A stretch of DNA of 64,000 nt, taken from assembly GCA_033065855.1 (NCBI GenBank), contig JAVXUO010001110.1:740007-804006 (forward strand), in the 5' to 3' direction. Below are positions 53,301-64,000 of this stretch, one piece after another. The translations under genes were made by a program, and so were the position numbers. Numbering within the stretch: the first letter of the stretch is position 1; each line of letters opens with the position of its first letter. The DNA comes from Escallonia rubra (Eukaryota; Streptophyta; Magnoliopsida; Escalloniales; Escalloniaceae). The notes beneath the pieces were generated by a model. That model worked only from the letters and a program-made list of their open reading frames with translations. It was not told the DNA's origin and made no database searches.

Positions 53301-56271
53301 CTAAGGCAGTAAACCAGAATCTGAATTGCTCACAGGAATGGCTTGTAACTGTATCATGATTGTATCTGAAAATTGCAACACTGGGAACTTCCCAGTAATC
53401 TGGGACAATGTGTTTTGCTTGTGCAGGAGGCCAGCACCCAGGCATACGGGATAACCTGTTTTGTTTTAGTTTTTCTATTTTCCTTTCTACCTCCCCTGTA
53501 TTCCTTTCTTCTATTTTCACATCATTATTTTGCTTATGTGAGAAAAACCATTTCAACCTCCCAGCCCAGACATGTGTCTTTTGTTCATACGATAATCCCA
53601 ACATATTCATGCAAATAATCAAATTCAGACAATACAATTAATGTAACTTGTTGGAATTCCCTCCTTCTCTCTATGTCTCTCTTATACAGGGCTTGGTTTT
53701 TAGTGAAATCAGGAGTTATGGAATTCCCTCCTTGTCTCTAGAAAAACCATTTCAACCTCCCAGCATTGTGATGCAGCACATCAGGATATTTACACTAAAA
53801 CAACATCCGAAATGAGCAATTTTAGAGGTCTTTGCTTTGCACTTCACCATTTGGGACCCCATATCCAACATATGTCCCAAATGTTAAGTCATTATACCCC
53901 AACATCCACACAATCATGCATGTCAAGCCATGTTTTTTGCCAGGAAATCTGCCAACCAACAATTCCTAATCCCTTAGAAAACCTGGAACAAAGAAAGGGC
54001 TATACATTGCGCAAATGTGATTATTTTATCTGGGGTCAAGTGGAGTGGAAAGAATTTAACATATACTTTCCACATGTGTCATACTTTCAAGCTCTGCATG
54101 ATAGTTTCTAATCTAAATGATATCATATTTAGAAAGCATCCCAGCCCCAAACGTACACACACAATCCTAAGTAAATCAAACGGGATGCATGTCGTTGTGT
54201 CTTGAGCATTGTATCTAGAAATGATCTTAGAGCATAACTAAGCGTGTAAGTGGGAATGGTCACTATCATGCGAAAAAAATGTAGATAGTTGCTAGCGTTT
54301 AAATGGAGGAAGGGCCTAAGATACATACCAACATCTCCACAGTAGCATGCCCTCCTTGGTATCCAGATGGTATATTTTGCACCGGTTTGCCAACCAACAG
54401 ACGGGTGATCGAGCGGTACCACAACATGTATGGGCTAGAGTACCCTGCATCAACATATTCTCCTGCCGCGTCTATACGATATATAGTATCTGCACGAGCA
54501 TTCCACATGTCAATGTAGACACGATGTTTCAGCTCCCAGTCGGTGTTCGGGTGGCCCCGACGATCAATCTTATGAAGGACCTCACCACCAGTGTCACAAT
54601 CACGGGGGATCACCTGGCTCATGCTGTATTGGGGGCAAACACGGTCCGGGAAGTGCCACTCCACTCTTTCGAAGCAGATAAGCGGCGATCGAGTCATCCA
54701 AACATGCCTTCCGGTCAAGCAGTACTCCGGTAGCGAAGCTAAGTCATACGGTTGCCATATGAACTGCGGGATGTAAAAGGCACATTTTTTTGAAATAACA
54801 TATAGACAAGCCAATTACATACTTATGTACCACATGTGAATACTTAAGCACAAACCTCTGATGACTTTAAATTGTCCAGCTGATCCCTATATCCCCTGAG
54901 ACACTGTGATCCTACCCTGTCACTTTCCAGTGCTACAAGCCACCTGTCGATGTTATTTTCAAGTTTGGTTAATAAACATAAAAGGTGATAGTAACCATAG
55001 ACGCATACAATTCCTATAGACTTTCATACTATCACAAGTATGAAAGTAACCATAGAAGCATACAATTCCTATGAAACTGTCCAACTGTTACTGTAGCCCA
55101 GAAATAAGGGCTTACCTCCTACCCAAAGGGTCTCGCGGTAAAGGCTCGACTTCATGTGGCTGGGGAGGGCCTCCACCAGCAACAGGTGCATCACCAGCGG
55201 CCTCATTATGTTGCATGTCAACAGCAGCAGGTTGTGCCCGGTCCTCTACGGGGGGGAATCTTTCAGGGCCTCTTTCGGGACGCATGTTAGGGCACCTCTC
55301 CCAAGCCCATAACTATGTGATAAGGTATTTTACAAAGAAGGATCAATGATAAGATATCGTATAGAAAAAGAAGGAGATTAACACTTTAGCGTACCTGCAA
55401 CAGAATTAGGGGTCCCCCAATCTCATATGCTGAACTCCTGCTTGCTCGGCACATCTCATGGTACAAGTAAGCTAGAGCTGCACTACCCCAACTACGCCCA
55501 CTCGCAGCATTAAGGTCTTGAAGCAAAGTTAAGTACATAAGAGGAACCCTAGCGCCAGATAGGTTTGGGAGTAAAACACCACCAATCAAGGCCAATATAA
55601 GAGCCCTGGCATGCTGTTGTACAATCTCATCATCTGAACCCTCTGGTAACACCATGAATTGATCCATCAGCCAACGAAGTTGTATTGACCCTCCACGTAT
55701 GACCGTTGCAGGTGGCCTGACACCTAACCATTCATGACAATACTCCCGCCACGCATCCGTGGAACATGTAGTGTCAACACCTGTAACAGCATCACCGTCA
55801 ACGGGTAGCCCAGACAACACTGCCACGTCCTGTAATGTAATTGCAGCCTCCCCAACACGAAGGTGAAAAGTATGGGTCTCAGGCCGCCATCGCTCAACAA
55901 GTGCTGTGATGAAAGCATGATCAAGTCTAACCTCCATGATCCGGTAAAGCCCATAAAAACCAACTCGCACCAAGTACTGCATGACACGCGCATGTGGCTC
56001 CATCCTTCGATTCCCACCGCGATTCCGAACTAGTGGTCCTAGGGCTCGTCGGCATGTCAATACCTTATCAACCTGCATGCATTTTCTATATCAGTTAAAT
56101 TAAACATGAATAATTAAAGTTGATAACAAAATCAAGTACCTCTCCATTCCAGACACAGCTAGAATGATGAGAATGTTGCAAATCCAGTACATGAGGATCG
56201 ACGGGCCCTGGATTTACCAAATGCTCCACAATTTCCCCCTGTCTAGGTCCTTCATGTCTTAGTCCCTCCAT
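50341..56271 (-). CDS. Plant mobile domain protein (MAIN-like / PP7 long-form homolog type), six exons
   Basis: Exons are 56271-56140, 56072-55395, 55312-55116, 54943-54856, 54763-54329 and 51342-50341. All junctions have GT/AG borders and compatible phase, giving about 843 residues. The start MEGLRHEGPRQGEIV is chosen because the upstream in-frame ATG adds only seven residues. Exons 2-5 carry the plant mobile domain (VGFYGLYRIMEVRLDHAFIT, ALVERWRPETHTFHL, LSGLPVDGDAVTG, LWAWERCPNMRPERG, PEYCLTGRHVWMTRSPLICF, GHATVEM). The last exon is Pro/Ser/Thr-rich and ends basic (KRHKLKTYAKRNPPRAKKG). PMD proteins such as MAIN and MAIL1 act in the nucleus in gene silencing and meristem upkeep; many others belong to transposons. 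Intron 5 is about 3 kb. The next gene upstream on this strand is a MULE transposase 0.83 kb away. Confidence 0.88.
51752..51835. repeat. Imperfect (GCA)n microsatellite in PMD intron 5
   Basis: GCAGCAGCAGCAGCTGCAGC-type repeats with GGA and CTG interruptions span about 84 bp. Open frames over it read poly-Cys/Ser or poly-Ala/Gln but lack start, splice or domain support. Confidence 0.95.
53541..53763. repeat. Short direct repeats in PMD intron 5
   Basis: AAAAACCATTTCAACCTCCC followed by AGC occurs at 53541-53563 and again at 53741-53763. In between, TGGAATTCCCTCCTTCTCTCT recurs as TGGAATTCCCTCCTTGTCTC. It looks like a small local rearrangement within the intron. Confidence 0.8.
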
Positions 56272-57102
56272 CTCTACAAAAAACCAATCCAAACTCTATG
56301 GTAATTAGCGTGAAAAAACACAATGCACGAAATAATATTAAACTGATTATTATCTTCATCTCGCTTTTCAAGCATTGTCACCTAATTTCAGTTTTGTCAC
56401 CTAGTTCAAGTTTTATCACCTAATGTCTATTTTGTCACTTAATGATTAAGCAGTGGATGCAATGGTCTACGAGCAGCTGGAAACAAATCAGTGCAAGGAA
56501 TAGTAAAAACAAGAAGCTATGCAGTAATTGGGGAATAAATGAGCGAATACTGATATATTAAACACCCATTAGTTGTATATAGCTGCTTTTGTAAATGTGA
56601 GATGTGTATGAGGACACAATTCTCAGATGTAAATTTTTCTATGGTAATGCAATTGACTTTCATCAAAAAAACTTTAGAGCATCATTTGCAACACCACCAT
56701 CTTCTTCGCGGGTTAAGTACGAGGGCAGGCTGAGATAGTTAAAGTCATGCAGAGAAGATGAGAAGCAAAGACAAAAAGGTCTACTTGAAGTAACGGTTAA
56801 ATGGGAAAAGCATGGTAAGGTAGATGCAGGTTGCTTACGTGAGATGGCACATGCAAAAAAGGGCCTACGAAGTGACTACCTTTTATGATGAAATAAGGTT
56901 TGTCACTCTTGATTATGTTTGTATCACAACATTGTGTAGCATTCTATGTGGAGATAAACTTCAAACTTTCAAAAGTTTTAAAACTAATAATAGGAACATG
57001 ACATAGAGTTTTCAGCCAAAGGACTACATTAGTTTGTACAAAAGTTTGACCATAATATACAACGCAGACAATATGAAAAAAAACGATGGGAGCCGACTCT
57101 TG
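56272..57102. other. Gap between the PMD gene and MULE transposase
   Basis: About 830 bp on the shared strand hold AT-rich sequence and a TTTTGTCACCTA/TTTTATCACCTA motif repeated three or four times near 56377-56440. No exon, terminal inverted repeat or LTR is seen. It must include the PMD promoter and the transposase gene 3' end. Confidence 0.45.
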
Positions 57103-59766
57103 TCAAGTGTCAAACGTTGTTGTTTGAGCTGTCTGCCTTGCATGACATGTACGCTTGTCGTGGCCAGTATTTTTGCATAATCCACAACGTTTCGGCTGCC
57201 GCTCTAGACGAATATCCATTTCATTGCGCAAACGGACTGATCTTGGTCGACCCTTCCCTCTATTTATAGCAGGGGGCATGAATGTACAGCTGGTCCATTC
57301 TTCCCAGTAATCTGGATGCTCCAGTGGTTGAAACATTTCAGCCCATATCTTGCTATATTCCCGAACCGAAAACCAGGCACTGATAAATGCACAAGGATCT
57401 AGCTTTGCCACTGCACAACATGCTAGAACATGAGAACATGGGATTCCATATGTCGTCAACTTCCCACATGTACATGTTTTATCTTGAAGCCGCACAACCT
57501 GTGCGTTTTGGCCGCGTTTATTTCTCACCAAAAAATCCCCCCGATCACCGGTCGTGTTATAAGGTTGCACAAACATAGAACCAATTTTCCTTTTCGCTTG
57601 TTGAATTGCAAGAATGACGGAAGGGACATAATGCATTTGATCTGCCATAGAGGTTGCCGCAAGGTTTCTTCTCAAATTAAAGTAATGTACACAACGGTGA
57701 AAAGAGGTTTGGACTAGTGCTGTGATAGGTAAGCCTCGAGATCCTTTCAAAACACTGTTAAATACTTCAGAGATGTTGGTCGTTATCATTCCAAAACGTT
57801 TACCACCATCATGTGCAAGTGTCCATTGTTCAACGGGTATCTCATCACACCACTTTTTTGCTTCTAACGAAAGATTTTTGACCTCTTCCATCAACTCGTT
57901 GAATTTGCGAACTTGAGTAGCCTTCCCAGCAGCCCAAATAAGCTTCTTCAGCTCCGAACTACTGAATTTTTTTGTGAAATTGCTACGAATATGTCTCAAG
58001 CAGAACCGGTGATGGGCATAAGGTGGCTGCCATAATTGGTTTTTCCTCACAGTGCTTAAGATACCGGGATGGCGATCTGAGATCAAGCAAATACACCTAT
58101 CACTTGGGACCACATAATCTCTAACATGCTGCAAAAACCAATTCCAGCTATCATGGTTCTCCCCTTCAACGATAGCAAATGCAAGCGGCAATATTTGGTT
58201 GTTTCCATCGGCTGATACGACAATTAACATGGTCCCTAGATACTTTCCATGAAGAAACGTGCCATCAATGCTAATAACAGGACGACATAATCTAAATCCC
58301 ATGATGCATGGCTGAAATGCCCAAAAAACTCGTTTAAAGCGTATTGCATCAGATTCTCCACGCCCTTTTGGATCGTATTCGACAATGGTACCGGCATTAT
58401 ACTTTTGGATGGCAGCTAAAAATTTTGGCAATGCCCGATATGACTCTTCCCAATTCCCATACAAATCAGCAATAACCGCCACCTTGGCCTTCCACGCCTT
58501 TTTATATGAAACAGTGTATTCATATTTTTCCTTCACAGCTGCAATTAAAGAGCTAATTCTAACCATCGGATCAGCTTCAACTATATTGTGGACTGCTTCA
58601 GTAATCAGTCTATAGTTTACGTGGTGTTGGTCTTGGTCCAAGGCCGTCCTCAATGGACATGTGTGAGGTCCTCGATAGCGTGTAACTTCAAAATAGTTAT
58701 GGCTCTTCTTACACGTTGCACGGAGATAAAAATTGCACTCATTCGGGAACTTACATGTCAAAGCCACCATAGTTGGGATAGACTGCTTCACCTTGTAGAT
58801 CAAATTATGCTTGACGTGGTACCTTAAAATAGCCTTCACAAACTCGCTTTTATCCTTGAAAACTAGACCCACTCTTAACTCGTCGTGCTCGGGATGCCAT
58901 ACAGTAGCGTGATTGCTTTCAAGAGGACTTGTAATAACTGCAGCGGGTGCCCAATCAACGTCTGTGAAAAAATGCTCGGTAGGCTCGTATACGCGTCTCT
59001 GAGCTTCTAGCTCAGTACTTATACCGTTACCATAATCCTCCCCATCGTCATCTTCATTTAGCCTATCCATGAATGCATCTTCTTCGCCTTCCGAATCTGT
59101 CCTCTCATGTTCATTATCCAGATTAGGTGCCTCAATGATGGTTGATGCCTCATTCCCCAAGTCAATCATGTTATGCAGCGGTAAAAGCAAAGAGGAAACA
59201 TGACCAGTCACACCTATACCCTGAGGTGTGACATTGGAAATCCCGCCACAATAACTAGCTCTGATATCGTTGTCTACGGGAGATAAAATCGAACTTTGTG
59301 TGGCATGATCACCAATGTCCAAGGAGGTTAGATCCCTTATGGGCGTGGACATGCTACGTTGTGGAGGGGATAGCCTGTCACAGTTTGACACAAGATTCCG
59401 GGAAGAGGAACCGTAGCCCGTCACAATAGCCTCCATTTCAATAAATAACTCAATGGCGCTCAGCTGCGAGAATTGAGATTGGAGATCAAACATAGCTTCT
59501 ACATCTCCATCATCCTCAATCGGTACTTTGATATAAAAGGTCTGAGCACCGTTTCCAACCATCCGCGGATACCTACAATTCAACTTCAACCTGAAATGTT
59601 CCTTGTCCAATTTTGTGCATCTACACAGCTTATCCATCAAGCAATTAAATGTCCAGTTCCCCTCCACCTTGATCAACTTCTTTGGTCCACAATCATATGC
59701 ATAACCGTCTGAATCTTCTACTGCATTTCCTCCCCAGTAGCACAGCAGCCTTACGGAAGGAGCCAT
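57103..59766 (-). CDS. MULE transposase (MuDR type), intact 887 residues
   Basis: This is one uninterrupted frame in a favourable start context (GCC ATG G). The N-terminal region is followed by acidic stretches (210-245), a MuDR DNA-binding domain (about 290-372: VGLVFKDKSEFVKAI ... CPLR) and the MULE catalytic core. Conserved residues are D501 in ISIDGTFL, D564 in LISDRHPG, the C-x2-H motif at 589-592, and E667 in TTNISEVFN. Then come a SWIM zinc finger (C765, C767, C777, H779) and a CCHC knuckle (C861, C864, H869, C874). Every catalytic and zinc residue looked for is present, so the protein may be active or domesticated (compare the FAR1/MUSTANG lineages). A GTGAGT donor near 60068 on the same strand could belong to a leader intron. 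No flanking terminal inverted repeats were found. Confidence 0.93.
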   Translation of the reverse strand: MAPSVRLLCYWGGNAVEDSDGYAYDCGPKKLIKVEGNWTFNCLMDKLCRCTKLDKEHFRLKLNCRYPRMVGNGAQTFYIKVPIEDDGDVEAMFDLQSQFSQLSAIELFIEMEAIVTGYGSSSRNLVSNCDRLSPPQRSMSTPIRDLTSLDIGDHATQSSILSPVDNDIRASYCGGISNVTPQGIGVTGHVSSLLLPLHNMIDLGNEASTIIEAPNLDNEHERTDSEGEEDAFMDRLNEDDDGEDYGNGISTELEAQRRVYEPTEHFFTDVDWAPAAVITSPLESNHATVWHPEHDELRVGLVFKDKSEFVKAILRYHVKHNLIYKVKQSIPTMVALTCKFPNECNFYLRATCKKSHNYFEVTRYRGPHTCPLRTALDQDQHHVNYRLITEAVHNIVEADPMVRISSLIAAVKEKYEYTVSYKKAWKAKVAVIADLYGNWEESYRALPKFLAAIQKYNAGTIVEYDPKGRGESDAIRFKRVFWAFQPCIMGFRLCRPVISIDGTFLHGKYLGTMLIVVSADGNNQILPLAFAIVEGENHDSWNWFLQHVRDYVVPSDRCICLISDRHPGILSTVRKNQLWQPPYAHHRFCLRHIRSNFTKKFSSSELKKLIWAAGKATQVRKFNELMEEVKNLSLEAKKWCDEIPVEQWTLAHDGGKRFGMITTNISEVFNSVLKGSRGLPITALVQTSFHRCVHYFNLRRNLAATSMADQMHYVPSVILAIQQAKRKIGSMFVQPYNTTGDRGDFLVRNKRGQNAQVVRLQDKTCTCGKLTTYGIPCSHVLACCAVAKLDPCAFISAWFSVREYSKIWAEMFQPLEHPDYWEEWTSCTFMPPAINRGKGRPRSVRLRNEMDIRLERQPKRCGLCKNTGHDKRTCHARQTAQTTTFDT

Positions 59767-61626
59767 GGCGAACCTTCAATGTTTGCATAGAAATATGATT
59801 AGGTTTTCTATACAAACTATGTGTCATTACAAAGCATGGTAAATCAGTGCAAGGATGAGGCTTGCTTGGCCTGCGCACACGCCAAGCCACAAACAAAAAA
59901 CACACGCACACCAAAACACACACACACACGATGGACATATTCTGGCCTAAAACTCATCAATCCATTTCTATATTGTTTCTTGCATCATAAAATGACTAAA
60001 GCTATTATATAAACATAACTAACTTACATTACAATTACATATACAAAAAGATCAAAAAGTACAAACTCACCTAAGCGATGATGGGATGGTGTTCTATGTG
60101 GCAAATACCAACTATATATGCAGTGATCCAATAATTTCTGCATGGTGGCTAACTTATAATGCTCTCAGAGGGTAAGCACAAAGGGCTCAACAACTGAGTC
60201 AAAGTAATGATTACGTGATCTGAACATTGGTAAAGTCAATATCATCTCAAATTCCCCCTTAAGGTAGCTCCGACCTGCTATCATGTTTTGTTAAGTGGCC
60301 AAGATTAGATGTTGGAGGTATTAAAAGCCGCCATCTTACTCCCACAAAGAGTGACCTCTCCTTAATACAAAGAATAAACGTATAAAACTGCAGCATGTTC
60401 GAGTCCATGTGATTTTCAAGTCCATGGTTAGTATACAAAACTCAACACTTAGAGAGCCGACAGTCGATCTGCCGTAACTCTGACTCAAGACGGTATAATT
60501 CTCCTATCGCACCAAACATTCTTGAGGATCCGATTCAAGAGAAGATGCGATAGACTGTGCACAAGCTATTGATTTCTAATTATCCTCAATTCTCCTATAA
60601 CAAAGCTGGTACATGAGTTACATAGGTAAACTAAAGCAAACAAAAAGCTACTAATGGCTGGAACCAAGGGAATTTGACTGGAATATGTAAATCATTAGGT
60701 ATGATAGAATACAGAATATGCCTCCACCACGAGGTAATGAAGGTAAAGCTGCAGAATCACCTCATGCTAGCTTATCCATTGGAATAAACACTTCAATCAC
60801 AGAGAAGTTCCCCAGCAACCTATTCCAAACTGAGATGCAGATTTTTAGTGGTGCTTCAGCTAAGGATTATTCTAAGTGTAGAGATTGGTTTAATCAATTT
60901 CTGAAATTCTGCTTAGTATTTGTATGCGGGGTCATTCCACCTTTGAGTTTGATCCTGGAGGTGACCAATTTATGTCAAATTCAAATGTACCGCTCTTTAC
61001 TTCTAATTGTTTGAATATCGGTTGTAATTTCCCCCTTAAAAGGGGGAAACACCAGGAAGAATGTATGTGAAATGTGAATCAGAAAATCTCTCTTCTCTCT
61101 CTACCATTTCTGAAGTTCTCTCTCTATCTCTCTTCCTCGTTCACTCCCCTTCTCTGTTCTTCAATTTTCAGCCCATCAATTCCATTAAAAGCGCAACCAT
61201 AACCTTGTTAAGCCATGGCCGGTAACGTATCGAGCTCGATACATGTTGAACTTCATTACTGCAAGTAGTACGTTGTTGATCGTACTTAGCGATTGCGAAT
61301 AGACACAGCAGAAAAGAACCAAAAAAAAGAGCACCTGTCTTGGTACTAAAAACATAGCCAACGAAGGTGGGTTGTGTGTGTGATAGTTTCTCTGTGTGTG
61401 TGTGGGTTTGCTGGCCAGTGTGTTGTCATGGATGTTCCATCCAGACATCCCCTTAAGATCAGAATTCAATTGAAGAAAGCAGCTGCTACCAATGGAGTCA
61501 GCATCACCAACAATGAAGGCTTGGAGCAGGTGACACACACGCAGGGCTACACAGGAGATCAGCAGGCGCGTGAAGAAGATAACAGCAGTTAAGGCATCAG
61601 CACGTGAGGAGCATGATCAGCACTAA
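59767..61626. other. Transposase upstream region and LTR-like sequence
   Basis: 59767-60100 is the presumed leader and promoter of the transposase, with a CA-rich patch at 59880-59930. From about 61010 to 61180 the sequence has CCCCCTTAAAAGGGGG, a perfect 16-base palindrome, then CT-rich runs (TCTCTCTTCTCTCTCTACC, TTCTCTCTCTATCTCTCTTC) as in the 3' part of plant Gypsy LTRs. This fits a Gypsy remnant that continues at 61627. Open frames at 60718-61014 and 61374-61592 have no recognised domain. Confidence 0.4.
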
Positions 61627-62580
61627 TAACCAAAGATTTGCTGAGTAGTGCCTCAGTGCTAGCATTACCAAATTTCTCCTCACCATTCACTGTTGAGGTT
61701 GATGCTAGTGATCTCGGCATGGGAGGGCTCCTAATGCAAGAAGGGAGACCCTTGGCTTTTTTTCAGTAAAGCCTTTGGACCAAAAGCAATAGCCCTATCT
61801 ACCTATGAAAAGGAGCTAATGGCCTTAGTCCAGGCAGTTTTGCACTGGCACACCTACTCAAGCATTCAACCATTTTCAATTTTGACAGACCATTGTAGTC
61901 TTAAATACCTGTTAGGGCAGAGAGTAACATCATTACTCCAAAAGAAATGCCTTTCCAAGCTGCTTGGGTTTACCTTCACAGTTCAATACAGAGCAGGTAG
62001 TGAAAATGGTGCCGCAGATGCCCTATCTAGGCTGCCAAGTGGGAATGAAGACAATGGGGAATGTCAAGCCATCTCACATATCAATCCAGCTTGGTTAACA
62101 GAGGTCCAAGACAGCTACTCAGGAGATCCTTATATACAAGAACAGATACAACTCCTTACATTGGACCCCTTTGCTACCACTGAGTTCACATATGAACAGG
62201 ACATTCTAAGGTACAGAGGGAGGATATGTATAGGGCAAGAAGGGAAACTAAGGGAGCATATTTTTCAAACCATGCATTCCTCTGGACTAGCGACGGGACA
62301 TTCAGGATCATAACCCAATAACAAGAGAGTCTCAGCAACATTCCATTGGCCTTCTCTTAGAAGTGATGTCAAAGAATGGGTTAAAAGGTGTGATATATGT
62401 CAAAGGTGCAAGCATGAAACAGTAGCTTATCCTGGATTGTTGCAGCCTTTACCTATCCCAAATCAATTATGGAGTAGCATCTCCATGGATTTCATTGAAG
62501 GGTTACCTAAATCAGCACACAAGGAGGCTATACTAGTGGTTGTTACAGCCTATATAAAGCCTAGAGGACTGACATGTTAA
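61627..62580 (+). pseudogene. Ty3/Gypsy pol fragment (RNase H and start of integrase)
   Basis: The plus strand reads the end of RT and RNase H: FTVEVDASDLGMGGLLMQEG, then after an extra T in the T run at 61759-61765, KAFGPKAIALSTYEKELMAL, SILTDHCSLKYLLGQRVTS and the GAADALSRLP terminus. An integrase zinc-binding segment follows (HSSGLATGHSG, then WVKRCDICQRCKHE) and the first catalytic-core motif (SMDFIEGLP). A TAA at 62311-62313 interrupts the frame inside the zinc finger. Similarity ends at about 62580, so the rest of integrase and the 3' LTR are lost. It is a dead fragment. Confidence 0.9.
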
Positions 62581-64000
62581 GGCAGCTTTGTAGTACAACT
62601 TCCAAACTTAAAAGCTTCAATATGTACTTTTTTGTTTCTTAACCTTTAATTCTAATCAAAATGCAAAATGTGGGTTCCTTACCTGCTTAAATTACATGCA
62701 TTTTAAACTTGTTGGAATTTTCACTTCAAAAGTACATGCTCACATTCAACTCTACTCCTCTTCAAGCAAACGGAAGTAAACAGCAGAAAAGGGAAGAAAG
62801 GAAACCTGACTTAAAAGTAAGGCACGACGAAAATTTGTGCATCAAAAAGATAAAAAATAAACTACAAAACATAGCACCCCGTCAATAAACTAGAAGTAAA
62901 GAGTAAGAATTTGTGGCGAACCTTGGCTCTTTAGTTCCAAGATGAAATATGCTAATAGAGCACCATCCAATAGCAATCGATGAGAATGCTCTCCATCAGT
63001 CTGTTCATTAGCGCAACAGCATATAGGTTGAGGTTGGCAACCTGAAAATGAAATCATGGTTAAACCATATATTTATATATCTCTCTACATTAAAAGTGTA
63101 ACTTGTTTAAACATGTTTCTACACATCTCTCTACATAAAAAGTGTCTACTTGTTTAAACATTTTTCTACACATTTTCACTACTTTTCTGCAAAGCGTTAA
63201 TCCATAGTATTTTAGATAAGATCAAAAATCATCAATACATCACGAAATGTATGGTTGTAAAGAACACATGCCAAAAAGCTATGAGTTTATTACCCAACTT
63301 AGATTGTACTCTCATTGTTAGAGAGATGTAATGCTAATAGAAAGAAAATAACCATGAGAGATATTAGAAGGGGAGAAATGAAAAAGAAAGGGACACATTT
63401 ATGTTTTGAATACTTAGTCATAAACTAAACCAGGTACATAGAAAAGTGGTACAAATGAGGTATAAAGTTAGCATACAGATAAAAGTAAGGCATGCTATCA
63501 TTTGGAATAAGGTTCTGTAGGTGGAGCATTGTCATAGTTGATCTTACTCAGGCTTTGCTAGAGTCCATTTGCGCATGTTTAGCTGGTTTCATTGAGTTCA
63601 CATTTTAAAAAAATTGATCATGCGTCTAATATACGTAGGGAGCAACGACGATGATAAGAAAGAAACAACTAAGTAAAATGCGAGAAAGCCTTTTGGCGTT
63701 CATCTTACTATCCCTACACCCTACAATGGTAGCAGACTCATTATTAGCCTTAAAGAAAGGACAAAGAGGGGTTACATAGATATAAACTAGATGAGAAAAA
63801 TACGAACAAAAGATCCCAAAGCACGTATATCTTTTCATTCCCCGCGACTCACAAACTTTAGTTACTTTTAAGGTACTTCTTTTAGATATTTGTTGTATTC
63901 ATGTTGTCATTACATGATAGTTCTTTTAGATATCCGTTGTATTCATGTTGTCATTACATATTATATAATTATCAAATGGCAGGTCAATTAGAAAATAGTG
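62581..64000. other. Right edge of window; one possible minus-strand exon
   Basis: On the minus strand 63041-62922 lies between a good acceptor (TTTTCAG|GTTGCC) and a weak donor (CCAAG|GTTCGC). It reads open in one frame (CCCANEQTDGEHSHRLLLDG, ALLAYFILELKSQ), which looks like real coding sequence. The family was not recognised, and further exons would lie beyond the window or in the AT-rich rest. No other feature is supported. Near the end a 36-base block (TCTTTTAGATATTTGTTGTA and after) is repeated at 63866-63905 and 63920-63960. Confidence 0.3.

Overview
The window is nuclear DNA from a flowering plant, most likely a eudicot. Genes are intron-split and widely spaced, and about half the sequence is transposon-derived. 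It holds a pentatricopeptide gene, an F-box/LRR/FBD gene, a WAV3-like RING/vWA ligase gene and a plant-mobile-domain gene. An ETR1-type ethylene receptor with a receiver domain also argues against a grass, because cereals lack that receptor type. The species cannot be fixed from the sequence.

Layout. 0-4 kb: an intronless PPR gene (minus) after a gene-poor flank. 4.2-8.45 kb: a nearly complete hAT transposon with an exact 8-bp target duplication; its transposase is split by one frameshift. 9-14 kb: a three-exon F-box/LRR/FBD gene (minus). 15.3-19.3 kb: an AT-rich non-autonomous Helitron. 20-32 kb: nested repeats, comprising a Copia gag/protease fragment, two short hAT derivatives with exact 8-bp duplications, and a Mutator-like element interrupted by an internally deleted Copia element with both LTRs. 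32-33.5 kb: a short tandem array and a LINE tail. 36-38 kb: a RING/vWA ligase gene (minus). 38.4 kb: a solo LTR. 39.6-41.2 kb: an unusual zone of AACCACG-type repeats forming long perfect hairpins. 41.6-44.0 kb: two divergent small intronless genes of one unrecognised family; one has a duplicated promoter. 45-50 kb: a 4.65-kb insertion carrying the C-terminal half of an ETR1-type receptor, lying inside a receptor-like-kinase exon. 50.3-56.3 kb: a six-exon plant-mobile-domain gene (minus). 57.1-59.8 kb: an uninterrupted 887-residue MULE transposase (minus). 61.6-62.6 kb: a broken Gypsy pol fragment.

The host genes do not form a pathway; their neighbourhood is shaped by transposition. Three places merit most attention. 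The ETR1 insertion has precise ends and a 5-bp duplication, and removing it rejoins a kinase exon in frame. The 39.6-44 kb region combines palindromic 30-bp repeats with a pair of unrecognised small genes. The PMD gene and the intact MULE transposase lie side by side on the same strand and may have belonged to one element. All calls rest on reading the sequence and recalling family motifs; no database search was run.
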